Source of the DNA: Akebia trifoliata
Lineage: Eukaryota; Streptophyta; Magnoliopsida; Ranunculales; Lardizabalaceae
Reading direction: 5' to 3'
Length of the DNA: 64,000 nt
Assembly (NCBI GenBank): GCA_017979445.1
Contig: JADQWC010000535.1
Coordinates: 1 to 64,000, forward strand
The position numbers and the translations under genes are program-made. Positions within the stretch are counted from its first letter, which is position 1; each line of letters begins with the position of its first letter. Of the stretch, positions 10,813-22,505 are shown piece after piece. The notes under the pieces were generated by a model. The model worked only from the letters and a program-made list of their open reading frames with translations. It searched no databases and had not been told where the DNA came from.

Positions 10813-11225
10813 TTCTTTGATTTAATGTAAAGTCGGGTCTATTTCAATTTCAAAATATTAATTCATGAATATTGATTCAGTTTTCTCTTCTTTGTTCTTC
10901 AGTCAATATGGATGGCCATCATATTCTTATTCCATGATTTTTCTTTTGTTTTTTATTTTTCTGATTTTTTTTATTATTATTTCGTTCATTGTGATTGGTT
11001 AATTAGAGGACCATGCTATTGTTTGTTAAACCTCCAAATTCGACGGTCATACTCTATGGATTTTTTTATATATATTTTTTTAAAGCCCATTCTCCAATAA
11101 TTTGATAATCCAGGGTCGTCAAAAAAAAAAAAATTTCTACAAGAGAATATTTGATGGGAGGGTCCGTCAAATTTTGAGAAATTTGACGGGCTAAGACCGT
11201 CAAATATGGGCTTTTTTCACACAGT
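10813..11225. repeat. Possible DNA-transposon end with GACGG subterminal repeats
   Basis: Several GACGG/CCGTC motifs cluster at 11019-11202. They include the perfect stem TTTGACGG-GCTAAGA-CCGTCAAA (about 11180-11202) and end near CACACAGTG. Clustered subterminal motifs of this sort are seen at ends of CACTA-type elements. I could not find a matching other end, so this is a weak call. Confidence 0.25.
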
Positions 11226-11748
11226 GTCTGTTCTTTGTAAACATTTATTTTTTTTCAATTTGTTGCCATCAAATCAAGCAAAGAAAGAGAGCTGAAAAAT
11301 ATTTAAAAAGATAAAATAAAATCTAAGTCAAATCCTAAAAAAATATCAAGCCTAAAAGGGAAAGTAAGGGAATCAAACATCATGCATCTCCTAAAGGCCA
11401 AAACCTAGCCAAGAACAACAGACGAGCACATATACACTGAAGTGTATATGCTGAGCTTTCCACTAGATTGTAAGTTGGATGCATAGCGAGTAGGTAAATA
11501 TAAAGGACGATAAAAGCGATATCAATAAGGTCGGATTCTGCACAAATTAGGCAAATCAATGCCTTTCCATGCAAGCACGAAGCTGAACATACCAGTTTGC
11601 ACAAATTAAATTGATGAGCTTAATTACCAAGCGTGGGAGGATGCACACATTTCCTTCCATCCGTGGTGCTTCTAATTTGAATTCTTTTTTTATTTCTACC
11701 ATGGGAGTGTGCACGGAATTTCCTTACTTCCGTAGAAAAAATGATTAA
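11226..11748. other. Unassigned host DNA
   Basis: AT-rich, no gene recognised. A 74-codon minus-strand frame at 11380-11604 is Cys/Leu-rich and has no domain or supporting context. Confidence 0.4.
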
Positions 11749-11761
11749 ATCTAAAATAATT

Positions 11762-11853
11762 TTGTTTTATGGGTAAGCTAGACTTGAACCCATAACCTCA
11801 AAGTTGTTTTGCATTGTGTGAAACCAACTGAGCTATGAGTCTAAGCCCATTAG
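11762..11853 (-). mobile_element. tRNA-derived SINE-like insertion, 92 bp
   Basis: On the minus strand this short insert contains a perfect pol III A box (TAGCTCAGTTGG) and B box (GGTTCAAGTC) about 40 bases apart, and it ends in an A-rich tail (CATAAAACAA). It is flanked by an exact 13-bp direct repeat, ATCTAAAATAATT, at 11749-11761 and 11854-11866, the mark of target-primed retroposition. The acceptor and T stems do not pair as in a real tRNA, so it is not a tRNA gene. It is shorter than usual plant SINEs (roughly 100-250 bp or more), so it may be a tRNA retrocopy or a SINE head without a body. Confidence 0.75.
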
Positions 11854-11866
11854 ATCTAAAATAATT

Positions 11867-12480
11867 AATCTAACGTCTAAATATGAAATCTCAAGTCTTC
11901 TCTTTCTGATTTAGAAGACAGTAACTGGCCATTGGGTGACTTAGGAGAAGACGAGATTTACGAACTAGCCAATTGGACCATTTATTATGGAACTAATTAA
12001 TACTAAAATAATTTGGAAACCTAAACTAGGTTAACCACATCCTATTTCCTAAAATTTTTAATTTAAATCCATGGAAAGATTACGAAAAGTTAATAATAAG
12101 TATTAGAGTAAATATTGGTTGCCTTGTCTGAGGCACTTCGAGGGTTCTCAATTGTGTACCTTGACGTTCTTGTCGACCACAACATTGTGTTCTTATTATA
12201 TATTTTTCATTTTTCGATTGATGTTGCATATTTCAATGAAAATTATTTTGAGATATTACTCCTTAAAAAAAAAAAATTGACCTTTTTTATTTCATTCCAA
12301 GCATCCCTAATATCCAAACTCTACCATCCAAACCCCTTTTTTCCTATAATATATAGCTTATGTACCTTTTTCTTTAACCCCTTTTCCCATAATATATAGC
12401 TTATCTACCTTTTTCTTTAGCACCCTCGTCGACTCATCATAACTCAACCATTAATTCAAACAAGGGAATTAAGTCGCCCG
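11867..12480. other. Unassigned AT-rich DNA
   Basis: No gene seen. A 30-base phrase containing CCATAATATATAGCTTAT occurs twice in close succession at about 12330-12420 as a short direct repeat. Confidence 0.4.
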
Positions 12481-12968
12481 TATGTATTAGGGGTGCAACT
12501 TGGTTCGAGTTGATTCGGTTTAGAACAACATCAAAATCGAACCAACCAAAATCGATTCCATTATATGAGAACTAGAACCAAACCGATTTAGTCTAGAATC
12601 GAACCAATTCAAACCGATCTTAATTCAGTTTGGTTTGGTTCGGTTCGGTTCCATGGGTTGTAAAAAAAAATTACACAAATTTATCAACAAAAATTATGTA
12701 AACAAATGAATTATGAAAAATTAAAAACCCAAAAGCAAGATTATGGGACACATAAAAAATTAGATTAATTAAAAAAAAAAAAAACCGAATGAATTTTTAA
12801 AAATTATAGAAAAAATTAATTTTTCTCTAAAAGACCAAAACTATAAAATCCAAACCCAATTTCCATGAGAGATTGAGAGGTATCTGCAGCCACACGCAGA
12901 GAGAGAGGGAAGACCTGCCAGACACTGGAATTGAGAGCATGCCCGCTGTCGCACGCACGCAGCCTCAC

Positions 12969-13014
<46 letters not shown>

Positions 13015-13310
13015 AGAGCTGGTGCACCATGACCGTCGGTGGCAGTTTGTGGTTGCAGGTTGCAACCACAAAAACGAGTAGAAGAGGATTAGGTTTATTA
13101 CATATAAAAAAATTGATTTTGGTTCGATTTTCAGGTTGTTTCGGATATTTATAAATCCTAAATCGAAAATCGAACCAAACCTATCGATTCTTATTTTGTT
13201 TAACCCGAAATCGAACCGTTTTAAAATAAAACTGAACCAACCTAATTCAAAATTCATGAAATGGTTCGATTCTCGGTTTGAACCAAATTAACTTGCACCT
13301 TTAATACATA
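12481..13310. mobile_element. MITE with terminal inverted repeats, 830 bp
   Basis: The left end TATGTATTAGGGGTGCAA matches the reverse complement of the right end, TATGTATTAAAGGTGCAA, with two mismatches. Both subterminal regions are full of GGTTCGATT/AATCGAACC motifs arranged as imperfect inverted repeats that extend the pairing inward. The centre holds a GA microsatellite and no transposase frame. GGTGCAA ends with GGTTCG-rich subterminal DNA are common in plant non-autonomous DNA elements. The superfamily is uncertain because no clean target duplication is visible. The 138-codon frame across it on the minus strand is a repeat artefact. Confidence 0.65.
12971..13010. repeat. (AG)20 microsatellite
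   Basis: Twenty uninterrupted AG dinucleotides inside the MITE, flanked by shorter GA-rich runs at 12898-12912. Likely length-polymorphic. Confidence 0.95.
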
Positions 13311-13412
13311 TCGAACACCCAAATGCCCTCCAAAATCGTTCCAATTACACTACCTAAATTCAATGCTTAAGACAGATATCATTTCAAAATGGAAAATGTT
13401 GGAATAAGACAA

Positions 13413-13496
13413 ACGGAGACACAAAGATGGCAAAAATGATGTGGTGGCGTGCACGTAACCGTAGATGACATCATTTTGTCTCCTATGTGTCTCCGT
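13413..13496. repeat. 84-bp inverted repeat (hairpin)
   Basis: Arms of about 29 bp, ACGGAGACACA...AATGATGT (13413-13442) and ACATCATT...TGTGTCTCCGT (13468-13496), face each other with a spacer of about 25 bp. It could be a small MITE or a solo palindrome. No target duplication was identified. Confidence 0.6.
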
Positions 13497-14122
13497 TGGT
13501 CACCTCAGCACGACTCTTTCAAAATTCTAGAGAGCATAAATAGAATATTATGCAATTGTGACTGGGGATGTGTAATTAGTCTTTCTGCTTTTTCAATCGA
13601 AACACCTTAATCAGCTTACCTACATCTCTAATCTTTAAATAAATAAATACCAAAGTAGAAGTCATTATCTTGAGCCTATAAAGAATAATAAGGGTGATAG
13701 CTAATCACATCTTTAAAATAAAAAAGAATCTAAGTAATAAAATGCAATTGAAAATACTACATCTCCAAATAATGTAAAAGAAAGTTGAGGAGGCCATTAG
13801 AAATACAAACAAAATTGTAAGAGAGGATGAATAATTTAAAATGAAAAACTAAGTGCATATTACTATATCATACTGCAGTCAAACTTACAAGAACAGAAGA
13901 ACACAACCTACTCCACTTTTGACTTCACCAGTAAGTGAAGAACAGAACCTTAATACATATTGCTCCAAATTACCTATCAGAGTCAGATCCTCTTAAAACC
14001 AATTAAGAGTCTCTTCTTTATTACAAAAAACTTATGAGAAATAGCACAAACACCTATAAACACAATCGCTTAAAAACAGTGTAGAAGCATAGATTTCCAA
14101 CTCTTGGTACAAAATATAGACT
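13497..14122. other. 3' flank of the first GST gene
   Basis: AT-rich, no gene seen. From about 14053 to the GST stop the sequence is almost the same as 37365-37431 beside the second GST gene, so the duplication that made the pair included at least this much 3' flank. Confidence 0.5.
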
Positions 14123-14937
<815 letters not shown>

Positions 14938-14957
14938 TCAGACAATGATGAGAGAAG

Positions 14958-14964
14958 TAAATAG
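14958..14964 (-). promoter_or_regulatory. Weak TATA-like box of GST copy 1
   Basis: The minus strand reads CTATTTA about 60 bp upstream of the GST start codon, within TTTCTATTTACTT. It is the best TATA candidate between the ATG and the as-1-like boxes. Confidence 0.35.
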
Positions 14965-15051
14965 AAACTTCAATGTTTAGCGGGGTCGGGTTGTGACTTG
15001 TGAGGTTGAGAAAGAAGAAAAAATAATTCAGTCGATTGTCAAACATAGGGA

Positions 15052-15115
15052 TGTCATTGATTACGTCACCGTTCAAATCTCGAGAATATTAATAGATATG
15101 TCATTGATTACGTCA
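15052..15115 (-). promoter_or_regulatory. Two identical as-1/ocs-like elements upstream of GST copy 1
   Basis: The 17-mer TGTCATTGATTACGTCA occurs exactly at 15052-15068 and 15099-15115. Read toward the gene it is TGACGTAATCAATGACA: two TGAC motifs with starts 12 bp apart, the spacing of the classical as-1 box bound by TGA-type bZIP factors. as-1-like boxes drive auxin-, salicylate- and xenobiotic-induced expression of many tau GST genes. Here the second half-site is TGACA and not TGACG. The 47-bp repetition shows that a promoter segment was duplicated locally. Confidence 0.6.
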
Positions 15116-15307
15116 CATTTCAAATATCTAGGATAGAATAAACTGGAAGCTTTTGTTACAAATTCAGGTTGCTTGACACCTCAGTCAATTGTAATGACAT
15201 CAAATTGATACTTCTGGAATATGCCATTTTGCTAGCGATTGCAAATGACAAGAGTTCCGTTGTTAGCGATGACCGGGTGGTAAAGATTTGAATCAATCAA
15301 ATATTGG

Positions 15308-15841
15308 TTAGCTTCGTGTTTTTTCGAAGCAAGGTTGTATGATATTCGGGATGACAATCTGTTAGTAAATCTGTCAAATAATTCATACATATAAAATATA
15401 ACCAGCAATATAAAAGAACGAGAACAATACGAGATAAATATCAGAAATAACTTTGTTAATATAATATATAATTACATAAAGTAACACATTATAAAAGTAA
15501 ATAAGGTATGTTAATAATTGGTGATCTAGTACATGTAGGACGCCACGTAGCTTGGACGATGGCTCAAGGTTAATGTGGGCATAGGTCAAGAATTAGAACC
15601 AAAGATACCCTTCCTACAAATATTATGTTAAGTCTTTTCTAGGTTTCCAAAATGAAATATTAAAAGTAGAGGTCAGTTATACTTTTTTATTATAATAATG
15701 CCACTAAGTTAATAAATATGTCCTAACACGGGACTAACATAGCTTCATATGTGAGTCTTACATAGATTTACATAGGAGTTCCTAGGTGACTTCACGACGA
15801 GCTACACCTAACTCTAGGTGTCGTAGTGCATGACTTTCACA
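15308..15841 (-). mobile_element. E4 3' LTR
   Basis: Matches 18757-19285 over its length, for example the shared phrases ATTGGTGATCTAGTACA and GGCTCAAGGTTAA. It ends TTTCACA beside the polypurine tract. The low-coordinate edge is set by alignment and is uncertain by a few bases, because the terminal TG...CA there is mutated. Confidence 0.8.
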
Positions 15842-15854
15842 GTCTCCCCCACTT
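15842..15854 (-). promoter_or_regulatory. E4 polypurine tract
   Basis: The minus strand reads AAGTGGGGGAGAC directly before the 3' LTR start TGTGAAAGTC. This is the position and composition of a plus-strand priming tract. Confidence 0.8.
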
Positions 15855-16559
15855 ATTCTGCAGACATCCTTGTCGCATTGTCTCTAAGAAACTCTTCGAC
15901 CTTCTACTTGAAAGGTAATAAGTTCTTTCCACTCTCCTAGGTACCTTAACATTCTAGCATGTTCTTCCACTTGTCAAAGGACTCCATGTGCTGCTACTTG
16001 CTTGAACTATTGTTGACTTGACAGTTTACGAAGATTTTGTCGACAACACATTTAGTTGAATTGCTGAATGAGAAGGTATGCGTATTTGAATGCTGTGTGC
16101 TGGGTCTACATGGAACGGCTTGAGCATAGAAGATAGGGTGAATGTTGCATAACCAGTGAGGTAACTTCAACTTGTAGGAGATTTTGCCAACTCAAGAGAA
16201 GATGAGCATTGGGCCTTCATAACGCTGTACTAGGAATCTGTGTGTTCATTGAACTCAATTGAACCTTCTCAATTGATCTGTCTTGAGAAGAACTAAGTCA
16301 CTAATTTTGAAAGGATCTGGTCAACGACGTTCATCAGTCCATTTCTTTATTCTTAGACATTTTTTCAAGTTAAGACCTGACAATTTCATTGTTGTCTTGC
16401 CAAATCTTAGCAAACTTGTACGCCTTTGGACATTATCCCTAATAGCCTAAAATAATAGTGTGAAGTGTTAAAGGTTGTTGGCCAGTAATAAGTTCAAAAG
16501 GATTCTTATTGAAAGAAAAACTCTTCTAAAAGTTGAAATAGAACATAAAAAAAATTCGC
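15855..16559 (-). pseudogene. E4 integrase C-terminal remnant
   Basis: The minus strand still shows fragments such as NPFELITGQQP (RC of about 16470-16505), the segment after the integrase core in plant Gypsy elements, but stops and shifts prevent a continuous frame. Nothing recognisable as a chromodomain could be read. Confidence 0.55.
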
Positions 16560-16895
16560 CTAATCCTTAAGGTTGGCATTGACAAAATGCCTTAAATACT
16601 CTTTTAACATAGCATTAAATTGCTTTGTTTGCCCATTTATTTGAGGATGCCCACTAGTCGAAAAATCAGGATGAGACCCAAGTACTATGAACAGTTCGAT
16701 CCAAAACTTCCTTATGCATCTTGAATCTTTATCACTGATAATGGTTTTGGGCACACCCCAATACTTCATGACATGCTTGAGATTCTTTTGAAATAAAATA
16801 GGCACCTCATAAAGTGCCTTGGAAAGTCTGATAAACCCATACTTTAAAATTCCATCAAGTTGCTTGCGTAGCTCAGATAGTTTTAGAGGACTCAT
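16560..16895 (-). pseudogene. E4 chimeric frame: RT N-terminus joined to integrase core by deletion
   Basis: A 111-codon frame begins MSPLKLSELRKQLDGILKYG and continues to PILFQK, the region just before the RT palm in Gypsy pol. It then passes without a stop into LKHVMKYWGVPKTIISDKDS and FSTSGHPQINGQTKQFNAML, the integrase core with the second catalytic Asp (ISDKDS) and a glutamine in the Q-T-K segment where a catalytic Glu is expected (usually Q-T-E). The missing middle (RT palm, RNase H, integrase zinc domain, roughly 2 kb in intact elements) was removed by one in-frame deletion. The product cannot support retrotransposition. Confidence 0.85.
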
Positions 16896-17307
16896 CTTGT
16901 AAGGCCCCTCACAGGAAGCACGGTACCAGGTACTAGTTCAATTTGATGGTCAATTGGCCTACGCAGAGATAAGGCCTTAGGAAACTCATTTAGCATCATG
17001 TTATCAAATTCTCTTAATATCTATGGAACCGGAGTGGGAGTTGAACTATGATTTTGATCATCAGGTTCAATTCGTAGGATAGTGAGGTAAGTTTGCTTCC
17101 CTTTCTTCAATTGAAAGGTTAAGATCATTTTTTCTTCTTTGTTGCCTATGGACACGGGAATGAAGCTTGAGCACTCACCCAGCATGTCCAATGTGTTAGT
17201 GAATAGCATTAGAACAACCATATTTTGTCACAAGAAGTCCATCCCAATGATGATTCTAAATTTATCGGGTGGAACTACGAGCAAGTCAAGCTTACTCCTC
17301 CATGTGA

Positions 17308-17586
17308 CTATCTTGATGGACATAACCCTTGGATAGGAGTGGTCTGGGAGTTAACAGTTTTCGTACGACTAGAATCTTTCTTTAGTCGAATATTGAGGCG
17401 TTTCGCTTTTACAAGGGAAATGAAATTGTGTCTAACTCTTGTATCAATCATTGCCTGGGTGTTCTTACCACCAATTTTGATGTTCACATACATGAGACCC
17501 TTTCGTTTAAGGTTTTGAGTCTCAAAGGTCTGTTTGAGTACATTGAGAAAATGCAAGGCTCCCCATATGAAGAGACTCGTCATCAT
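17308..17586 (-). pseudogene. E4 aspartic protease, degenerate
   Basis: The frame reads YVNIKIGGKNTQAMIDTRVR followed by HNFIS, matching the Gypsy protease active-site region, whose usual form is DTGA-HNFI. The catalytic triad is DTR here, so the glycine is lost and activity is unlikely. Downstream pieces (17021-17221) continue the protease-RT linker out of frame. Confidence 0.7.
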
Positions 17587-17639
17587 CTCGTCTTTTGTAC
17601 TCTCATAACTAGGGTCACTCTAGGAGGCTAATAGTGCGT

Positions 17640-18689
17640 TCAGTTTAACTTGTTGTGAACACTTGAATGTCTTATGAGGACCACCACACAAAATGCATTT
17701 AAACTTGTTGTGGTGATTGTTAGGCAAGGTACATGTGTTTTTCGAAGGAGAGGAATCCCACTAGGATCTCTGGCTAAAATTGGGTCTAAGTCCCCTATTA
17801 TTAACTTTTGAGGACTCCTAGGTGTGCTCACGCTGCTAGGAGTACCCCTTTGATTGAGGGTGTAGCTTCTTTTTACCCCCATTCATGGGAGTATAATCAA
17901 TCAACCGTTCAATAACGACAATATCAGACATAAGATCTTGTACACGTTACTTTTGAAGTTCAGATTGAACTTAAGGCTTAAACCCTTCTAGGAATGAAAA
18001 CAATTTGTTCTTCTCAAACATGTAATGAATATCAAGAATCAAGGTGGAAAATTGTTTGATGTAATTGTGCATGGTACTTGTCTGATAGAGTTACCTCAAT
18101 TTTATATAGGTAATTAACTCCCCATTTTATGGTAAGAACTTATTTTTGCAGCTCCCATTTGAGGTCATCCCATGTATCAATGAACCATTAGTCATTTTCC
18201 ATCTTAGAGTACTTGGTATGCCACTATAGTTTGGCATCACCTGTAAGATACATTGAGGCTGTGGTGACCTTTACCTCTTCTAAATCGGGGAGAACAACAC
18301 AAAATTATTGTTCCATATCGAACAAGAAATTTTCGAGCTTTTTTGTATCACGAGCATCACTAAAGGGATGAGCTTCACCACTAGTAGGTTGTTCGTTACC
18401 AATGACTCTTACCAGGAAACCTACCTTAGTAGTGAACTTCGTGATTTGTTCATATTGTTGTGCTAGGGATCCTCGGGTATCTTCCTCAAAGTCAATCAAT
18501 TTAGCACTGAAGGTTACGAATTTGTTATCTAACATGTCTTGGCAATCACCTAGTTGAGCAATGCCATCAATGAGACCCGATAGCTGGGTCATTTGAGTTT
18601 CAAGTAGCTCTATACATTCCTTGTTGGTACTTGGGGGTGGTAGAGTTGGAATGGGTTAGTCCACGATGTTTTTCTCTCCTCTTGCCATT
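17640..18689 (-). pseudogene. E4 gag, broken
   Basis: From an ATG near 18689 just inside the primer site, the minus strand gives a coiled-coil-like N-terminus (18592-18305, with QLSGLIDGIAQLG and DFEEDTRGSLAQQYEQ). A capsid-like region broken by stops (about 18300-17900) follows, then a basic tail (17882-17640). The order and position are those of gag in Gypsy elements primed by initiator tRNA-Met. Confidence 0.65.
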
Positions 18690-18742
18690 GTTCGTGTGAA
18701 TTAAATAGAATTCGGGAAGAACTAGGCTTTAATATCAATTGG

Positions 18743-18754
18743 GCTCTGATACCA
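18743..18754 (-). promoter_or_regulatory. E4 primer-binding site, initiator tRNA-Met
   Basis: The plus strand reads GCTCTGATACCA, so the minus strand is TGGTATCAGAGC, the exact primer site used by many plant LTR elements. It lies two bases from the LTR edge. Confidence 0.9.
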
Positions 18755-18756
18755 AC

Positions 18757-19285
18757 TGTCACGGCCATTTCTTTTGAAGTAAGGTTGTGTGGTGCTTGGG
18801 GTGATAGTCTGCCCGCAAGCAAGCCTATCAAATAGCTCACACACACAAAACATAACTAGCAATATAAGAGAACGAAGGCAACACAAGGCAAAGTCCGGGA
18901 GCAACTTTGTTGATATAGTATGTAATTACATAGAGTAATATATTAGAAAAACAAATAAGGTGTGTTACAAACTATTGGTGATCTAGTACAAGCCGGACGC
19001 TACGTAGCTTGGGCGAGGGCTCAAGGTTAACGTGAGTGTAGGTCGGGGATTGAGACCAAATATACCCTTCCTACAAAGAACATGCTAAGTCTTTCTTAAG
19101 TTTTCAGGATGAAACATCAAAAGTAGAGGTCGATTATACTCTTTTATTACAATAATGCCACTAAGCTAATAGATATACCCTAGCACGAGGTTAACATGGC
19201 TTTACATAGATTTACATAGGGGTTCTAGGGTGACTCTGGGGCGACCTACACCTAATTCTAGGTATCGTAGTGCATGGCGTTCACA
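18757..19285 (-). mobile_element. E4 5' LTR, 529 bp
   Basis: The plus strand begins TGTCACGG beside the primer site and ends GCGTTCACA, so the minus-strand LTR is TGTGAACGC...CCGTGACA. This copy has kept better ends than the left one. Confidence 0.85.
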
Positions 19286-20619
19286 ATAGGGCAGGATAAA
19301 AACATGGGTGAACATTGGTTAAGCAGTTTAACTGTAATGGATTTTACCCTTTCTTTAATATGCAAATGGCATTTTGTTAGTGATTTTGAAGTTTTAACAC
19401 TTTTTTTTTTTGATAACTAGGTATTCAATAGACAACGGACCATATAATCAAGGATTAAGTCTATTATTTGCAGTTATTTGTAAGCTACTCATACAAAGAG
19501 AGGCAATTGCAGACACTTTAATTTGCACGGGCCACACTTTATAAAGCCCATAAAAATGTGTTTTAAGCCAAATTGTCAACCAAAAGGCCTAAAGGAATTG
19601 TTTTATTTATAATAAAAGCCTAAAGGCCTTTGTTTGGCTTACAAGCCTACAAATAAACATTTTTTTTTACTTTTCATACATATATGCATTTTCTAGATCC
19701 TTTCTAAGCCCTTATGCACTCCATGCATTTTTCAAAATGATCCAATCCTAAGTCCACCACTTTCCCTAAACAAATTCTAGGCCCATTCAAATCTTCAACC
19801 TAACCCCACTATGAAATCCTAAACTACCTAAGCAACCAATATGAATCCCCAATCTAAGCTCGTTACCAAAATCCTAAATCCCCAATCTAAGCCTACCTCC
19901 CAAATCCTATTTACTTCTACTCAAACAAATCACAAGTCCACCTCTTATAGCCCAAGGCCCACTATCCTAACCTAAGCCTATTCAATTTTTAAACCAATTC
20001 CAAACCACTCAAATCCCTAAAACAATTCACTCTAAGCCCAACTACCTTCAAACCTAGGCCAACTAACTCATGGCCAATACATAAACCTCTTGTAAATCTA
20101 ACTCATGTTCAAATAGTGGCCTAAACCCAATGTTATGCCCATAACCACTCCTAAAACTAAACCCAAGACTATCTCAAACCCAATCCAAGTCCATTGGACC
20201 CATATCAAGGTCAACAAAAGTGTAAAAGCCCATTCTCACAAAGTTTGCCATATGTCATTACCTCTCTTACTCTCCCAAATTCAATCAGTCAAGTCATTTT
20301 CTCTAAAACCATCTCACAAGACATTTTCATACTACACCTCACTACTTTTTCTTAATCACCTCACCTAACCCCATCATTTTGACAATTCTTTCAAGCCACA
20401 ACCGCACACCCCATTTAGTTTGATTTTCACTCAACCACATGAGGATTGGCAACCTCATATGGGCTTCACCTAAAGACATGGGTCAAAAGTCTCATGCCTC
20501 TCATTTCTTATTTTTTCCTTCCATTAACCCTAAATTCCAACCATATTATCCTAAAATCCTATGCTATTTTTTTGCATATTCTATTTTAAACCCTTTTGAC
20601 CCTAAAAAGTTTTTCAAAA

Positions 20620-20629
20620 CTCTATAAAA
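20620..20629 (+). promoter_or_regulatory. TATA box of the solo LTR
   Basis: CTCTATAAAA sits at the place corresponding to the TATA box of the E1 LTR and is followed within 80 bp by a CT-rich run (20686-20714). Plus-strand transcripts from this relic could read into downstream DNA. Confidence 0.5.
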
Positions 20630-21401
20630 CCCCCTTCTCCCATAAGAAATCTTATACTCTCATCTCAATCTTAAACTACACAAATCTCTTTCATCTCTCT
20701 CTCCCTCTCTCTTTTTAAAAAAGATTCAACACAAGTAATTTATTATGGACTTAAGAAGAAGAAGAAAAAAGAATGAACCAAGTATACAAGGTGGGTATAA
20801 AATAAGATTTAATTTTCTAATATTGCATTCTCTCTTTCGCATTTCTTCTATTCCATCTTTTCAATTTTTTTAGACAACCTTAAGATGTAATGAAAAACCA
20901 TCTTTCATCTTGAGTAGGTTGAACTTCAACCTTTGGCATGGAATACTTGGGACGGTTTGACTGAAAGAATGGGGTTTGAAGCCCTATTAAGCGTCATTCT
21001 CATGCATCATAATGTACACAAATGCACATACTCATACATGCATGGCGATGATGAACACAAATGTCATTTTCTTGAGTGTAGACTTAAGAGAAGGAGTCTC
21101 CTCATGTCTTACACCTAAACACATAAGCCAACACTCTCATTTTATCCAAAGAGTCTAGACTCATTGGGGGCACTCTTCTGCATAAGGCATCTCCTCATGT
21201 CTCACACCTACATTGAATCCCTTTTCATAAAGGTATATTATTCACTTTATGCACACATACTCACCTTTCGTGCATTCATGCATTATCTTTCATTCATTCA
21301 ACAAACACTAAAAAATGGTCAAGTTAAAGGTAACCATTCTTTGGTAGAAAGAATTGGATACTTAACACCTTCTCTATTATCTAACCAAACCTCTTTACCT
21401 A

Positions 21402-22505
21402 GGCGGTGTTTATTTGCGCTATTTTTCAGCGCTTATTGTTGAAAAAAATTAAATTCAACACTTTTGTCAAAATAGCGCATTTGTTTACTCTATATTTTCA
21501 GCGCTTATTGTTGAAAATAAGTGAAAAAAATTCAACACTATTTTGATGCTGAAAAAAAGTGCTGAAGCGGTAAGCACTTTGCTTTATCAACACGGACAAG
21601 TATGCCCTTTATTTTTTTGAGCATGGACAAGTATGTCCTAGTTCTTAAAAGGATATTACTTCTTATATCCCATGGATAAGTATATAAGCACCCCACAAAT
21701 TAATAAACCCACACCATAGCTAAATTATTTTGTCTTATATGGGTTAAAAGTTTTGGAATGAGTTGATTTTTGGTGAAGATGATCTCTACAATGAGAAGAT
21801 CATCCTCACAAAAAATCAGCACATCTTGAAACTTCTAACCTTATCAAAACAAGTTCAAGAACCGTAAATTGTCTCATTTTTTTTTTTTGAAAACTATTGT
21901 TGACGAGTTAGAAGTTTCAAAATAGACTGATTTTTGGTGAGGATGATCTCTAGGCCATATAGACCATCCTCAATAAAAATTTGCTCATTCCAAAAACTTT
22001 AATCCATATAAAACAAAACAAAAAATGACTATAGTGTGGGTTGCCCTTATTAATTCATAGGGTACTTTTATAATTACACATCCTTTATTTCCATTGAAAA
22101 TTATTCATCAAAAATTAAGTTCTTTTAAAGTTGATTTCAAATTTTGGTGACTTGTATGACATTATTATTTTTAATTTAAAATTTGTGGGCTTTTATAAAT
22201 AGAAATTATTATTTATAAATTGAAGATTTGAGTATTATTTATTATTTAAAAATAAATTGTATTTTAATTTTATAAGAAATAATATATTTTATTGTGTTTG
22301 ATAATAAATAAGTATTTGAAACATGCAAACAATGTATAATATAATTGTAAGGGTAACAAAGACAATTTACTAGTTTCAACAATGTGTAACGAACATGATT
22401 CAGCATCTAAACAAACAACTTTTTTAGCACTTAAATTTAGCGCTTATAAGTTTTAGCGCTTAATGCTATTCAACATTTATTTTTTTCAGTTTAACAAACA
22501 GCACC
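21402..22505 (+). mobile_element. Harbinger/Tourist-like non-autonomous element, copy 1 (1104 bp)
   Basis: The ends are GGCGGTGTTTATTTGCGC and, reverse-complemented, GGTGCTGTTTGTTAAACTG, the GG..GTGTTTG form of PIF/Harbinger elements. CTA is duplicated at 21399-21401 and 22506-22508. Subterminal AGCGCTTA/TAAGCGCT motifs occur at both ends. The interior (about 21683-22072) is itself a long inverted repeat holding two copies of a hairpin module (see findings). No transposase is encoded. A second copy with the opposite order of ends lies at 34274-35451. It splits the solo Tat LTR, so it inserted later. Confidence 0.8.

Larger units (their letters stand above)
15308..19285 (-). mobile_element. 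E4: internally deleted Ty3/Gypsy element with both LTRs
   Basis: LTRs at 15308-15841 and 18757-19285 (about 530 bp each), a polypurine tract beside the left one and an initiator tRNA-Met primer site beside the right one define a minus-strand element of only about 4 kb. Gag, a protease remnant, the start of RT and part of integrase are present in Gypsy order, but most of RT and all of RNase H are missing. The two LTRs are clearly diverged, so the insertion is old. The integrase part reads like plant chromovirus-type Gypsy (GQQP-type segment downstream of the catalytic core). A possible target duplication is ATTGG at 15303-15307 against ATAGG at 19286-19290 (one mismatch). Confidence 0.85.

Noticed and set aside
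11771..11848. Possible tRNA gene on the minus strand
   Set aside because: A and B boxes are good, but acceptor and T stems do not pair and a 13-bp target duplication with an A-rich tail shows retroposition.
12841..13257. 138-codon Leu/Ser-rich frame across the GA microsatellite
   Set aside because: Driven by the dinucleotide repeat inside a MITE; no domain.
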